Positions 8,786-17,982 are shown, counted from the first letter of the stretch. The stretch is 64,000 nucleotides of DNA from Viridibacillus sp050278625 (GCF_050278625.1 NZ_JBNNTI010000002.1:133840-197839); one strand, 5' to 3'. The notes: generated by a model from the sequence alone, not told the origin. Translations and numbers: made by a program.

Positions 8786-8814
8786 TTTGATATCTATTCA
8801 ATGTATTTCCCTAT

Positions 8815-8855
8815 AAAAAAGAGACAGTCTCAAGTTGAGATTGTCTCTTTTTATT
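8815..8855 (-). terminator. Terminator of the fatty-acid operon
   Basis: GAGACAGTCTCAA pairs with TTGAGATTGTCTC with a one-base gap; on the minus strand it ends in a T run. It lies directly behind the last operon gene. Confidence 0.8.
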
Positions 8856-10462
8856 TAAAGCTGGTAATCCTTCACTTCATCACGCAATTTTGCCTTTAAG
8901 AATTTACCGACTGATGTTTTTGGAATTTCTGTTAAGAAAACAACATGATCTGGTACCCACCACTTTGCAAATTGCCCTTCTAAATAAGAAAGGAGTTCTT
9001 CCTTTGTAGCACCACTACCTTCTTTTAAGACAACACATGCTAATGGGCGTTCTTGCCATTTTTCATCTGGAACCGCGATAACTGCAGCTTCAAATACTGC
9101 TTCATGTGTCATAAGGGCATTTTCTAAATCTACAGATGAGATCCATTCCCCACCGCTCTTAATCAAGTCTTTTGTACGATCTGTAATTTTGATATAACCT
9201 TCTGGTGTCATGACGGCAATATCACCTGTATATAACCAGCCGTTTTTGAAAGCCTCTTCTGTACGATCATCCTTATAGTATTCATCCGCAACCCAAGGCC
9301 CACGAACAGTTAGCTCACCCATTGTTTTGCCATCCCATGGAACTTCTCCTTTTTCGTTGACGACACGTGTTTCGATGAGTGATGTCGTTAAGCCTTGTGT
9401 GGCACGAATATTAATTTTTTCGTCCATTGACCAATTTTCCATTTCCGTTGTGTATGTGGATAGGCTGACAAGTGGTGTCGTTTCGGTCATACCGTAGCCG
9501 ACGATAAATGGTACTTTGTATTTTTCTTCGAAGGCGCGAATTAAGCCTTTTGGTGAGGCTGATCCACCACATACGATGACGCGTAATGACGATAAATCGC
9601 GCGGATTATGCTCTTGTTCATTTAATACGCCAAGCCAAATCGTTGGGACACCTGCCGTTAATGTTACTTTTTCTTGCTCGATTAGATCGAGTAGTAGCTG
9701 CGGAGTGAACATTGGACCAGGTAATACTTGTGTTGTACCAAAATTCACTGCCGCAAATGGCATACCCCATGCATTTACATGGAACATTGGTACGACTGGC
9801 ATGGCTATATCACTCTCACGAATACCAAGCGAATCTGCTAGACCAAGCGCTAAGCTTTGTAGCACCAAACTACGATGTGTGTATACGACTCCTTTTGGAA
9901 AGCCAGTTGTGGCACTTGTGTAGCACATGCCTGCAGGTAAATTCTCGTCTAAATCATCAGGGAATTCATAAGAATCTGATGCCTCTTCTAGCAGTTTTTC
10001 GTAAGAGTGTACGTTTTCTAAATTTGTTTCAGGTAAGTCTGTTCCGTCTTGCATAACAACGAAGTGCTTAACTGTTTTTAATAATGGTGCAGCTTGTGCA
10101 ATTAACGGGAAAATATCGCTATCTACTAGTAATATTTCATCTTCCGCATGATTGATAATATACACAATATGCTCTGGTGACAGGCGGATATTAATCATAT
10201 GGAGAATGGCTCCAGCACATGGCACGCCGAAATACGCCTCTAAATGACGGTGATGATTCCACGCTAATGAGCCAACCTTTGTTCCCTTTGTCATCCCCAG
10301 TTTTGTTAATGCTTCAGACAATTTTCGTGTACGTTGCCCAAACTCTTTATAAGTAATACGATGAATCATCGTCTCACTCGTTCTAGAAATGATTAATTTT
10401 TTCGGAAAATATCTCTCTGCACGTTTTACAAAATCAGTTAGTACTAATGGTGTTTGCATCAT
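8855..10462 (-). CDS. Acyl-CoA synthetase (AMP-forming, long-chain fatty acid type)
   Basis: This 535-residue adenylate-forming ligase activates a carboxylic acid, most likely a fatty acid, to its CoA thioester through an acyl-adenylate. It shows the P-loop variant TSATTGFPKGVVYTH near residue 180, VGYGMTETTP near residue 320, TGDIAVMTPEGYIKITDR near residue 420 and the catalytic-lysine tail PKTSVGKFLKAKLR at the end. It is the last gene of the minus-strand beta-oxidation operon, 53 bases after the acyl-CoA dehydrogenase, and is followed by the terminator. It is the second ligase of the operon, and chain-length preference cannot be read from the sequence. Confidence 0.88.
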   Translation of the reverse strand: MMQTPLVLTDFVKRAERYFPKKLIISRTSETMIHRITYKEFGQRTRKLSEALTKLGMTKGTKVGSLAWNHHRHLEAYFGVPCAGAILHMINIRLSPEHIVYIINHAEDEILLVDSDIFPLIAQAAPLLKTVKHFVVMQDGTDLPETNLENVHSYEKLLEEASDSYEFPDDLDENLPAGMCYTSATTGFPKGVVYTHRSLVLQSLALGLADSLGIRESDIAMPVVPMFHVNAWGMPFAAVNFGTTQVLPGPMFTPQLLLDLIEQEKVTLTAGVPTIWLGVLNEQEHNPRDLSSLRVIVCGGSASPKGLIRAFEEKYKVPFIVGYGMTETTPLVSLSTYTTEMENWSMDEKINIRATQGLTTSLIETRVVNEKGEVPWDGKTMGELTVRGPWVADEYYKDDRTEEAFKNGWLYTGDIAVMTPEGYIKITDRTKDLIKSGGEWISSVDLENALMTHEAVFEAAVIAVPDEKWQERPLACVVLKEGSGATKEELLSYLEGQFAKWWVPDHVVFLTEIPKTSVGKFLKAKLRDEVKDYQL

Positions 10463-10515
10463 AATAGCCCTACTCCCCTTTGATTAAGTAATATGATTTT
10501 ATTTAAAAGCATTGC

Positions 10516-11664
10516 TTATAAACCGATATTTTTTGCAATAATCATTTTCATGACTTCGTTTGTACCTGCGTAAATAGATGCTACTGAGATGTCTCGGAAG
10601 CGTCTAGCAATCTTATATTCTTCCATATAACCGTAACCACCGTGTAGTTGCATGCATTGTACTGAAATATCTCTGGCACTTTCGGTAATCCAGTATTTTG
10701 CCATCGATACTTTGGTTACGACGTTTTTACCAGCTAAATGATCTTCTATTAAAGATTCAAGAAATGCTTTACCGAGTTCAATTTTCGTCGCCATTTCAGC
10801 GATTTTAAACTGTGTATTTTGGAAAGAGCTGATGGCTTTACCAAATGCCTGTCTTGATTTAGTATAGTCTAGCGTCATTTCCAGCATATCTTCAGCTGCA
10901 ATTTGAGCAGCGATGGCTACCACAAGGCGCTCTTGTTGTAATTTTTCCATTAAATATTGAAAACCTTTGCTTTCAGTACCTAATAAATTTTCTATTGGAA
11001 CTTTACAATCTTCAAAGTAGAGCTCAGCTGTATCTTGAGAATGCATACCGACTTTGTCCAACTTTCGCCCTTTCGTAAACCCTGGTGTCCCTTCTTCTAT
11101 GACTAATAGGCTCACACCTTGATGCTTACGCGCTGCATGTGGGTTTGTTTTTACAGCAACAACGACTAAATTGCTATTTATACCATTTGTGATAAAGGTT
11201 TTTTGACCATTTACGATATAATGATCCCCTTCTCGAATCGCCGTTGTTTTTATATTCGCTAAATCTGATCCCGTTCCAGGTTCGGTCATAGCAATTGCAG
11301 TAATGACATCTCCTGTCACGCATTTAGGTAGCCATTTTTTCTTCTGCTCTGCTGTGCCGTATGCCTCTATATAAGGTACGACGATATCATTATGTAGTCC
11401 AACGCCTGTTAGACCTCCACCTACTCGTTCCAATTCCTCTCCGATAATAACACCGAAACTGAAATCCAAATCGAGCCCGCCGTACTGTTCCTCGATTTGA
11501 GGACATAAAAAGCCCATGTCACCGAGCTTTTTCCAAAAGGAAGTAGGAATAAGCCTATCTCGTTCCCAAGTTTCATAATGTGGCACTGCTTCATCTTCTA
11601 AAAACTTGCGTAAGGACTTGCGAAATAGTTCGTGCTCTGTAGTTTCAAAACGATATCTCCTCAT
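10516..11664 (-). CDS. Acyl-CoA dehydrogenase
   Basis: The 382-residue flavoprotein catalyses the first oxidation of beta-oxidation, acyl-CoA to trans-2-enoyl-CoA, passing electrons to ETF. The FAD-binding signature AIAMTEPGTGSDLANI lies near residue 125. QLHGGYGYMEEY and VASIYAGTNEVMKMIIAK near the C-terminus contain the usual second signature, with the catalytic glutamate expected in the latter. The length is standard. It lies in the middle of the operon, 23 bases after the SDR gene. A clear ribosome-binding site (AGGGGTG) precedes the ATG. Confidence 0.92.
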   Translation of the reverse strand: MRRYRFETTEHELFRKSLRKFLEDEAVPHYETWERDRLIPTSFWKKLGDMGFLCPQIEEQYGGLDLDFSFGVIIGEELERVGGGLTGVGLHNDIVVPYIEAYGTAEQKKKWLPKCVTGDVITAIAMTEPGTGSDLANIKTTAIREGDHYIVNGQKTFITNGINSNLVVVAVKTNPHAARKHQGVSLLVIEEGTPGFTKGRKLDKVGMHSQDTAELYFEDCKVPIENLLGTESKGFQYLMEKLQQERLVVAIAAQIAAEDMLEMTLDYTKSRQAFGKAISSFQNTQFKIAEMATKIELGKAFLESLIEDHLAGKNVVTKVSMAKYWITESARDISVQCMQLHGGYGYMEEYKIARRFRDISVASIYAGTNEVMKMIIAKNIGL

Positions 11665-11687
11665 AACTTGTCACCCCTTAACATTGG

Positions 11688-12458
11688 CTATCTCGGCTGT
11701 AATCGAACGGCTCCATCTAGTCGAATTACTTCACCATTTAACATTGTATTTTGAATAATACTTTCAACTAACTGAGCATATTCTGACGGCTTCCCTAAAC
11801 GGTGAGGGAATGGTGTTAAATCAGCGAGTGCCCTCTGTGCATTTTCCGGTAATCCTGCAAATAATGGCGTTTCTACTAATCCTGGTGCAATCGTCATCAC
11901 ACGCACGCCAATTGAAGCTAACTCACGGGCAATAGGCAAGGTCATACCCACAATGCCACCTTTTGATGCACTATAAGCTGCTTGACCAATTTGCCCTTCA
12001 TACGCTGCAACTGAAGCAGTATTAATAATGACTCCTCGTTGACCATCTAAATCTGCCTCGTTATGCTGCATAGCGTCTGCTGCTAAGCGAATCATGTTAA
12101 ATGTACCAACTAAATTCACCTGTAGTACTTGTTCAAATTGCTTTAAAGAATGCGGACCTTTTTTCGATAATACCTTGCCCGGTGTCGCAATACCTGCACA
12201 GTTTACCACTACATGAATGTTGCCAAATTTCTCAAGTGCTATTGCTAAATTCCCCTCTACCTCTGTAGCATCTGAGACATTTGTTTTCAAAAACAAAGCA
12301 GTATCTGCTCCAATTTCTTTTGCTAGTGCGTGTCCTTTTTCTTCATTCATATCGAAAATTATGACTTTACCACCAGCTGCAGTTATATGACGTACTGTCG
12401 CTTCTCCCATTCCAGAAGCGCCACCTGTTACGATTGCAGTTATATGTTTTAGCTCCAT
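11688..12458 (-). CDS. SDR family 3-hydroxyacyl-CoA dehydrogenase
   Basis: The protein (256 residues) is a classical short-chain dehydrogenase. It has the cofactor motif TGGASGMG near residue 12, an Asp after strand beta-2 (IIFDMNEE) that favours NAD, CAGI in NVVNCAGIA near residue 90, and the catalytic YSASKGG near residue 165. Its resemblance to HSD10-type enzymes and its place between thiolase and acyl-CoA dehydrogenase genes point to oxidation of 3-hydroxyacyl-CoA. I start it at 12458, six bases after AAAGGGAG; an ATG two codons upstream touches that site. Confidence 0.85.
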   Translation of the reverse strand: MELKHITAIVTGGASGMGEATVRHITAAGGKVIIFDMNEEKGHALAKEIGADTALFLKTNVSDATEVEGNLAIALEKFGNIHVVVNCAGIATPGKVLSKKGPHSLKQFEQVLQVNLVGTFNMIRLAADAMQHNEADLDGQRGVIINTASVAAYEGQIGQAAYSASKGGIVGMTLPIARELASIGVRVMTIAPGLVETPLFAGLPENAQRALADLTPFPHRLGKPSEYAQLVESIIQNTMLNGEVIRLDGAVRLQPR

Positions 12459-12482
12459 TCCCATCTCCCTTTCTGAAATAAA

Positions 12483-13637
12483 CTATGATTGATAACGTTC
12501 AATAATTGTAGCGTTCGCCATACCCATGCCTTCACAAATAGCGAGCAAACCATATCTACTACCTGTGCGCTCTAAGTAGTACAGCATCGATACAAGTAAT
12601 TTCGTACCCGTTGCACCTAATGGATGGCCAAGTGCAATAGCACCTCCATTTGGATTTAACTTTTCAGGGTCTCCGCCCATATCTTGAAGCCACACAAGAG
12701 GAACTGGCGCAAAGGCTTCGTTTACTTCATAGACTGATAAATCACCCATTGTTAAATCTGCCTTTTGTAGTACTTTATGCGTCGCAGCAATTGGCCCCGT
12801 CAACATCAATGTTGGATCTGAGCCAACAACCGAACGGGCGACCACTCGTGCTAGTGGTTTAACACCCAGTTCATTTGCTTTTGCTTTAGACATCAACAGA
12901 ACCGCTGAGGCACCGTCGCTCATTTGACTTGCGTTACCAGCTGTAATGACACCATTTTCATCAAAAACTGTTTTCAGTCCTGCTAAAATTTCTCCTGTTG
13001 TATCTGCTCTTGGACCTTCATCTTCTTGGAATGTATAACTATCACCTTGATTATCTTGTACTTCAATCGATACAATTTCCTTTTCGAAGTAACCGTTATG
13101 AATAGCTTTTAAAGCCTTATGGTGACTAGCAACTGAATAAGCATCGAGCTCTTCACGGGATATTCCCCACTCTTTGGCAATCCGTTCTGCTGATAATCCT
13201 TGATTGATCAATTCATATTGCTCCGTTAGCCTTACACTTTGTTTAGCCTCTCGCATATTAGAAAACATTGGTTCACGCGTCATGCTTTCCACTCCCCCTG
13301 CAATGACGATATCCATATCACCGGATAATATGGCTTGCGAGGCAAAGTGTACAGCTTGCTGACTTGAGCCACATTGACGGTCAATTGTTACTCCTGGTAC
13401 TTCAATCGGAAATCCTGCGATTAACGCTGCTGTTCTCGCGATATTGCCTCCTTGCTCACCCGATTGCGTGACACAACCTAAAATTATATCTTCGACTGCC
13501 GCTTTTTCTACTCCAGCTCTTTGCATTACTTCTTCAAGGACAATTGCTGCTAGTTCATCCGGTCTTGTATTACTAAGCGCACCTTTTCTGCGTCCAACAG
13601 CTGTACGTACTGCTGCAACTATTACTACCTCATTCAT
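12483..13637 (-). CDS. Thiolase family acetyl-CoA acyltransferase
   Basis: This 384-residue thiolase cleaves 3-ketoacyl-CoA to acetyl-CoA and a shortened acyl-CoA, the last step of beta-oxidation. The nucleophilic cysteine sits in IDRQCGSSQQAVHFA near residue 88. The histidine is in GGAIALGHPLGATG near residue 345 and the second cysteine in AICEGMGMANATI near residue 373, so the active site is complete. The ATG at 13637 follows AGGAGTG with good spacing. The gene almost touches the ligase gene upstream, which supports a shared transcript. Confidence 0.92.
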   Translation of the reverse strand: MNEVVIVAAVRTAVGRRKGALSNTRPDELAAIVLEEVMQRAGVEKAAVEDIILGCVTQSGEQGGNIARTAALIAGFPIEVPGVTIDRQCGSSQQAVHFASQAILSGDMDIVIAGGVESMTREPMFSNMREAKQSVRLTEQYELINQGLSAERIAKEWGISREELDAYSVASHHKALKAIHNGYFEKEIVSIEVQDNQGDSYTFQEDEGPRADTTGEILAGLKTVFDENGVITAGNASQMSDGASAVLLMSKAKANELGVKPLARVVARSVVGSDPTLMLTGPIAATHKVLQKADLTMGDLSVYEVNEAFAPVPLVWLQDMGGDPEKLNPNGGAIALGHPLGATGTKLLVSMLYYLERTGSRYGLLAICEGMGMANATIIERYQS

Positions 13638-13648
13638 AGCTTTCACTC

Positions 13649-15160
13649 CTATTTCATTTCTTCACGTAATTGATATTTTAATATTTTCCCTGAAGCATTA
13701 CGTGGTAATACTTTTGTATACAAAAACTTCTTGGGAATCTTATAAGCTGCTAATCTCTCACTACAGAAGCTTTTAATATCTTCTTCGTTTAGAGTTCGGT
13801 CATCCTTTGATACGATAATGCCTACAACGATTTCTCCCCATTTTTCATCTGGTATGCCTATTGTTGCAGCTTCTAAAATTTCAGGATGGCTATTTAAAAC
13901 TTGCTCAACCTCAACGGAATAGACATTTTCGCCACCTGATATAATCATGTCCTTTTTACGATCTACTACGGTGATAAATCCATCATCATCAATCACCGCC
14001 ATGTCCCCCGTTAATAACCAGCCATCTGAAAATGTACGTTGTGTTTCCTCAGGTTTACGATAATATTCTTTCATAATCGTTTCGCCCTTCATCACAAACT
14101 CTCCTATCTCACCTGTTTTAGCATCCTCCATGTTATCCGTAACAATACGGACGTTCGTTAAGTACATAGCCTTACCACCCGCGCCAAGCTTTGTTTTATG
14201 AGCTTCAGGTGTTAAGAAGATTCCCCCTGGCCCTGCTTCTGTAAGTCCACATAAATTATAAAATTGATCTGTTCCAAATAACGCAATTGCACGCTCTACA
14301 AGTGCTGGTGCCATTGGCGCCGCTCCATATCCACAAACACGTACGGATGAGAGATCATAATGATTTTCTTGTACATGTACCATGGCGTTGTACATAGTCG
14401 GTACACCGAAAAACACTGAAATCTTATGCTTTTCAATCTCCTCTAATGTCTTTACTGGATTAAAATCTCGATGAATAACATTAGAGGCACCGAGGTAAAT
14501 AGCCGTTGTTAAAAATCCATTTAACTGTGCAGAATGGAAAAGTGGTGCTAAATGTAAAAATACATCATCTGATGACATCTTCTTCATCACTAAAAAATTC
14601 ATGTTCACATTCATGATTCTCTGGTGATCAAATAGGGCCCCCTTTGGTCTACCAGTTGTTCCAGATGTATATAAAATCTCGGCATTATCCGTATTTAGTA
14701 CAACCACATCCGGTTCAGCACAATTGGCACTAAAAGCTTGATTCCATGATAAATTCCCTTGAAGTTTCGCTTCATTTTGAACAATAATTTGCTCCAGGCC
14801 ATTATGTCCTTTATTGGCCTTGGCTGTGATTTCTTCTAAATTGGCATCACAGAACAACATTTTGCATTCAGATTGTTCCAAAATATAAGCTACCTCAGGT
14901 GTTACTAAATAGAAATTTATAGGAACAACTACTCCACCAGCTTTCCAAATAGCATAGAGAGCAATTGCGAAGTGATCTGAGTTTTTCATAAATAGACCAA
15001 CTTTTTCATCATGTTTTAAACCTAGTGCAATAAGACCATTTGCTAATTTATTTGCTTCTTCATTAAATTGTTGGTACGAATAAGATCTTCCTTCACAGGT
15101 TACACACATTTTATGTGGATGACGGTTTGCATTTAATACTAATGGCGTAGTTAAATTCAT
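13649..15160 (-). CDS. Acyl-CoA synthetase (AMP-forming)
   Basis: This 503-residue adenylate-forming CoA ligase heads the operon. Diagnostic stretches are YTSGTTGRPKGALFDHQR near residue 165, YNLCGLTEAGPGG near residue 290, LTGDMAVIDDDGFITVVDR near residue 375 and PRNASGKILKYQLR at the C-terminus with the catalytic lysine. The substrate is presumably a fatty or aromatic acid. Its position before thiolase, SDR, dehydrogenase and a second ligase suggests fatty-acid use. The start follows GAAAGGGG with normal spacing. Confidence 0.88.
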   Translation of the reverse strand: MNLTTPLVLNANRHPHKMCVTCEGRSYSYQQFNEEANKLANGLIALGLKHDEKVGLFMKNSDHFAIALYAIWKAGGVVVPINFYLVTPEVAYILEQSECKMLFCDANLEEITAKANKGHNGLEQIIVQNEAKLQGNLSWNQAFSANCAEPDVVVLNTDNAEILYTSGTTGRPKGALFDHQRIMNVNMNFLVMKKMSSDDVFLHLAPLFHSAQLNGFLTTAIYLGASNVIHRDFNPVKTLEEIEKHKISVFFGVPTMYNAMVHVQENHYDLSSVRVCGYGAAPMAPALVERAIALFGTDQFYNLCGLTEAGPGGIFLTPEAHKTKLGAGGKAMYLTNVRIVTDNMEDAKTGEIGEFVMKGETIMKEYYRKPEETQRTFSDGWLLTGDMAVIDDDGFITVVDRKKDMIISGGENVYSVEVEQVLNSHPEILEAATIGIPDEKWGEIVVGIIVSKDDRTLNEEDIKSFCSERLAAYKIPKKFLYTKVLPRNASGKILKYQLREEMK

Positions 15161-15219
15161 AGATTATCCCCTTTCAAAATGCGAATTATCAAACTTTTCT
15201 AATAACTTAACTTTACACA

Positions 15220-15225
15220 ATTATA
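15220..15225 (-). promoter_or_regulatory. -10 element of the fatty-acid operon
   Basis: The minus strand reads TATAAT here, 60 bases upstream of the first start codon. No good -35 is visible at 17 bases (AGTTTT). The cre-like site lies in what would be the spacer. Confidence 0.4.
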
Positions 15226-15227
15226 CA

Positions 15228-15241
15228 TGTAAGCGCTATTA
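15228..15241 (+). promoter_or_regulatory. cre-like site (CcpA) at the fatty-acid operon promoter
   Basis: TGTAAGCGCTATTA matches the catabolite-response consensus TGWAANCGNTNWCA at 13 of 14 positions. It sits between the presumed -35 and -10 elements of the minus-strand operon, the position for glucose repression. Confidence 0.55.
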
Positions 15242-15360
15242 TAAAACTATTAAAAAGGAACATTTTCGAGAGGAAATATTAATTAGAAGAGAATAATTTC
15301 AAATCTAGCATCCCATTACAATATGCAGCTTTGTCTATTAAAATTCTTATCTTCACCAAT

Positions 15361-15398
15361 AAAAAAAGCCGTATCTTCAATTAAGAAGATACAGCTCT
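15361..15398 (-). terminator. Terminator after threonine dehydrogenase
   Basis: On the minus strand AGCTGTATCTTC pairs with GAAGATACGGCT (one mismatch) and is followed by seven T. Confidence 0.78.
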
Positions 15399-15414
15399 AT
15401 TAAATGCCTAACTA

Positions 15415-16362
15415 TTAAGCAGTTTTAGTTTCTTTCTCTTGTAACTTTTTTAACATATCTGCTGTCATCGCATCTAAGTCGTATTTTGCTTTGAAACCCC
15501 ATTCTTCTTGTGCAGCGCTTGCATCAATAGAATTTGGCCAACTATCTGCAATGGCTTGACGTATTGGATCGACTTCATAAGCCATTTTAAAATTAGGTAT
15601 ATGCTTGCGGATTGAAGCCGCAATTTCCTCAGGCTCAAAACTCATAGCTGTTACATTGAATGCATTGCGATGTATTAATTTCTCAGGATCCGCTTCCATT
15701 AAATCTACAATTGCTTGCAACGCATCTGGCATATACATCATATCCATGTATGAGCCCTGTGCGATATATGAAGTATACTTTCCTTCAGAAATCGCTTTAT
15801 AGTATATATCAACCGCATAATCTGTTGTACCGCCACCAGGAGGAGTTACATAAGAGATTAATCCCGGGAAACGTACGCCGCGAGTATCTACACCAAAACG
15901 TTGGAAATAGTAATCACATAATAATTCACCTGCTACTTTGTTTACACCATACATCGTTGTAGGGCGTTGTAAAGTATCTTGTGGTGTATTGTTTTTGGGC
16001 GTAGAAGGTCCAAATGCACCGATTGAACTTGGTGTGAAAAATTGTAGATTTTGTTCACGTGCGACTTCTAACGCATTGACCAGTCCACCCATATTCAAGT
16101 TCCAAGCAAATAGCGGTTTAGCTTCTGCAGTTGCCGATAATAACGCAGCCATATGCATTAAAGTGTCTGCCCCAAAATCCTTCGCTATGTCATTCATGCG
16201 CTCTGCATCCATAACATCCAGCATTTCAAATGGCCCCTTTTGTGTAGCTGGCTTGCGAATATCTGTTGCTAAAATATTTTCTGTTCCATATGCTTCGCGC
16301 AGTTTAGATACTAACTCTGACCCAATTTGACCGCACGCACCGGTTATCATAATTTTCTTCAT
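15415..16362 (-). CDS. L-threonine 3-dehydrogenase, SDR (epimerase-like) type
   Basis: The 315-residue protein has an extended-SDR fold: GACGQIGSELV near residue 7, an Asp in ATDIRKP near residue 33 and the catalytic YGVNKVAGE near residue 138. The sequence closely resembles the GalE-like, NAD-dependent threonine dehydrogenases rather than the zinc-dependent Tdh. The enzyme oxidises L-threonine to 2-amino-3-ketobutyrate, which Kbl (29461-30651) then cleaves to glycine and acetyl-CoA. GAGGAGG precedes the ATG. The gene is monocistronic. A general UDP-sugar epimerase is a less likely alternative, because the TPPGGGTTDYAVDIYY segment is typical of this Tdh group. Confidence 0.85.
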   Translation of the reverse strand: MKKIMITGACGQIGSELVSKLREAYGTENILATDIRKPATQKGPFEMLDVMDAERMNDIAKDFGADTLMHMAALLSATAEAKPLFAWNLNMGGLVNALEVAREQNLQFFTPSSIGAFGPSTPKNNTPQDTLQRPTTMYGVNKVAGELLCDYYFQRFGVDTRGVRFPGLISYVTPPGGGTTDYAVDIYYKAISEGKYTSYIAQGSYMDMMYMPDALQAIVDLMEADPEKLIHRNAFNVTAMSFEPEEIAASIRKHIPNFKMAYEVDPIRQAIADSWPNSIDASAAQEEWGFKAKYDLDAMTADMLKKLQEKETKTA

Positions 16363-16391
16363 CTAAAAATCCTCCTCACCCAATAAACAAT

Positions 16392-16410
16392 TGTATTTCC
16401 AGAAAATACA
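16392..16410. promoter_or_regulatory. CodY-like operator, proximal copy
   Basis: TGTATTTCCAGAAAATACA has 7-bp arms around five bases. On the minus strand its core TATTTTCTGGAAATA matches the CodY consensus AATTTTCWGAAAATT at 12 of 15 positions. It lies 29 bases upstream of the threonine dehydrogenase start. Confidence 0.5.
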
Positions 16411-16429
16411 TTCTTCTGTAGATTACAAA

Positions 16430-16448
16430 TGTATTTACAGAGAATACA
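16430..16448. promoter_or_regulatory. CodY-like operator, distal copy
   Basis: TGTATTTACAGAGAATACA repeats the proximal site with three changes, 38 bases upstream, and would cover the -35 region of the minus-strand promoter (TTGTAT, 18 bases, TAATCT). The shared TGTATT...AATACA flanks go beyond the CodY core, so another regulator is possible. Confidence 0.45.
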
Positions 16449-16607
16449 AATAACAATAAAAATACGTTGATTTATCAATGTTTTAATTGATTTCATTATA
16501 CAATGTATGTTTCTAAAACACAATAACCGTTTTTTCACACAGGACAGCTAGTTCCCTGATACATTTATCAGTTATTTATTTTATAATGAATAAAAGGAGT
16601 GTCATCA

Positions 16608-17249
16608 ATGCATTTATTTAATCTAACTATGATTTATTTAACCGCAATCATCATCTGTACATTCCTACTTATAATGGATGTACCTATAGTCGTTGTCTTC
16701 ACCTTACTATTTATGTATGTTTTTACTCTTACAATGTTTCCTTACTACAACGCTTCGCTATGGTCCAATAACATTAGCAAAATTGATCGTTTTGTAACAA
16801 AGCATAAAACAAAACCTATATTCGCTTACCCATACGCAGTTGCACACGAAACCGTAACAGAACAAAAAATAAGCGTACAGAAAATACTTAGCAGTTATAA
16901 ACAACAGGACACTCAACACAACTACCGCTCTTTACTAGCTATTCTCAACAAAGATTTCGAAACTGCTTTAGCAGAAGCGAAGCAACTTCAAAAAGAACCC
17001 ATTCGCAGTTACACTATCGCACACATCGAAACGTTACTCGGCAACTTCGATACAGCAAAAGCACTCATACCTAACCTAAAAAAAGAATGGATGCCACATT
17101 CCATTGAAGGACTAATCGCCTATGAACAGCAAGATTTTCGGACATTTGAAAAAGAAGCACACGCCGCCATCACAAAAGCTAGAGGGCTACAAAAACATTT
17201 ATTGTTTTATTCTTTTAAAGAAATGAAGGTAAGTTTCGAGGCAAAGTAA
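16608..17249 (+). CDS. Membrane-anchored protein with TPR-like C-terminus
   Basis: I do not recognise the family. The 213-residue protein begins with two hydrophobic segments (LTMIYLTAIIICTFLLIM and IVVVFTLLFMYVFTLTMF), then has a soluble part. Segments such as RSLLAILNKDFETALAEAKQ, AHIETLLGNFDTAKAL and GLIAYEQQDFRTFEKEAHAA repeat with about 34-residue spacing and look like tetratricopeptide helices. A scaffold or interaction role at the membrane is inference. The ATG at 16608 follows AAAGGAG at 16593-16599; a GTG at 16599 overlaps that site and is rejected. A terminator follows directly. Confidence 0.65.
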   Translation: MHLFNLTMIYLTAIIICTFLLIMDVPIVVVFTLLFMYVFTLTMFPYYNASLWSNNISKIDRFVTKHKTKPIFAYPYAVAHETVTEQKISVQKILSSYKQQDTQHNYRSLLAILNKDFETALAEAKQLQKEPIRSYTIAHIETLLGNFDTAKALIPNLKKEWMPHSIEGLIAYEQQDFRTFEKEAHAAITKARGLQKHLLFYSFKEMKVSFEAK

Positions 17250-17279
17250 AAAACCACCCGGGGGAGGGTGGTTTTTTTA
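17249..17279 (+). terminator. Intrinsic terminator
   Basis: AAACCACCC pairs with GGGTGGTTT across a short G-rich loop and is followed by a T run. Confidence 0.85.
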
Positions 17280-17478
17280 GGGATGGAATTTTTACATTCC
17301 AATGGGGAGTTGGTATAGTATTGGGCTTTTTGGATGAGTTTTATACATATTGTTTAAATTTATTTGTTTTAGTTGAAATTACCTCGTTAATTATTTTTAA
17401 CTCCACTTTCTTCGAATGATTTTTAAGATTTTTTCATTTGGTTCTCAATATAACTACAAACAATTTTATAAAACCAAC

Positions 17479-17982
17479 CTATCCATCACTACTTTTCACT
17501 AACCGGCAGTAGCTTATCCGCTTCCCAACATCAATTACATAAGTATTTGCAATTAAATCATGTAGGGCTCGTTTTCGCGGGTGGAATGCGGCGATTATGT
17601 AACCAAGACCAAGTAGAAGACTACTGAAGATTCGAGCAATATTTCGAATGATGCTGCGGAAAATAGAGATTGCATCGCCGTTTGTATCAACAATTTCTAA
17701 GCCGAGTACTTTTTTCCCGACAGTGCCTCTCCATGACGTTGTTGGTAGACCAACGAAATATAAGATACCAACTATGATGAGGAGCAAGCTATATAACGGG
17801 TGAGTCGTTAGATATAACTCATCTCCAAATACCATTTCAGATATAACTCCTTTTGGAACTTTTAAAATGACTCCAATTAGCGCTGTTATCACCATAACGA
17901 CAGCTGTATCGATTATTGTTGCTAAGAAACGGATCCAAAATCCTCCATAATTCACTTCCACTTCCCCCTTATCTTTATTCAT
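17479..17982 (-). CDS. RDD family membrane protein
   Basis: The 167-residue protein has the RDD pattern: GGFWIRFLATIIDTAVV in the first membrane segment (Arg then Asp), a second segment around residue 65, and the late TSWRGTVGKKVLGLEIVD and RALHDLIANTYVID motifs. RDD proteins are small three- or four-helix membrane proteins; some promote Na+/H+ exchange, but most are uncharacterised. It is transcribed alone, divergent from the broken gene at 18086. The 3' flank (17280-17478) contains no other gene that I can see. Confidence 0.8.
   Translation of the reverse strand: MNKDKGEVEVNYGGFWIRFLATIIDTAVVMVITALIGVILKVPKGVISEMVFGDELYLTTHPLYSLLLIIVGILYFVGLPTTSWRGTVGKKVLGLEIVDTNGDAISIFRSIIRNIARIFSSLLLGLGYIIAAFHPRKRALHDLIANTYVIDVGKRISYCRLVKSSDG

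Noticed and set aside
9516..10056. Plus-strand ORFs of 135 and 114 codons inside the acyl-CoA synthetase gene
   Set aside because: They are antisense shadows of a well-supported gene, without ribosome-binding sites.
15938..16330. 130-codon plus-strand ORF inside threonine dehydrogenase
   Set aside because: Antisense shadow; the minus-strand SDR motifs are unambiguous.
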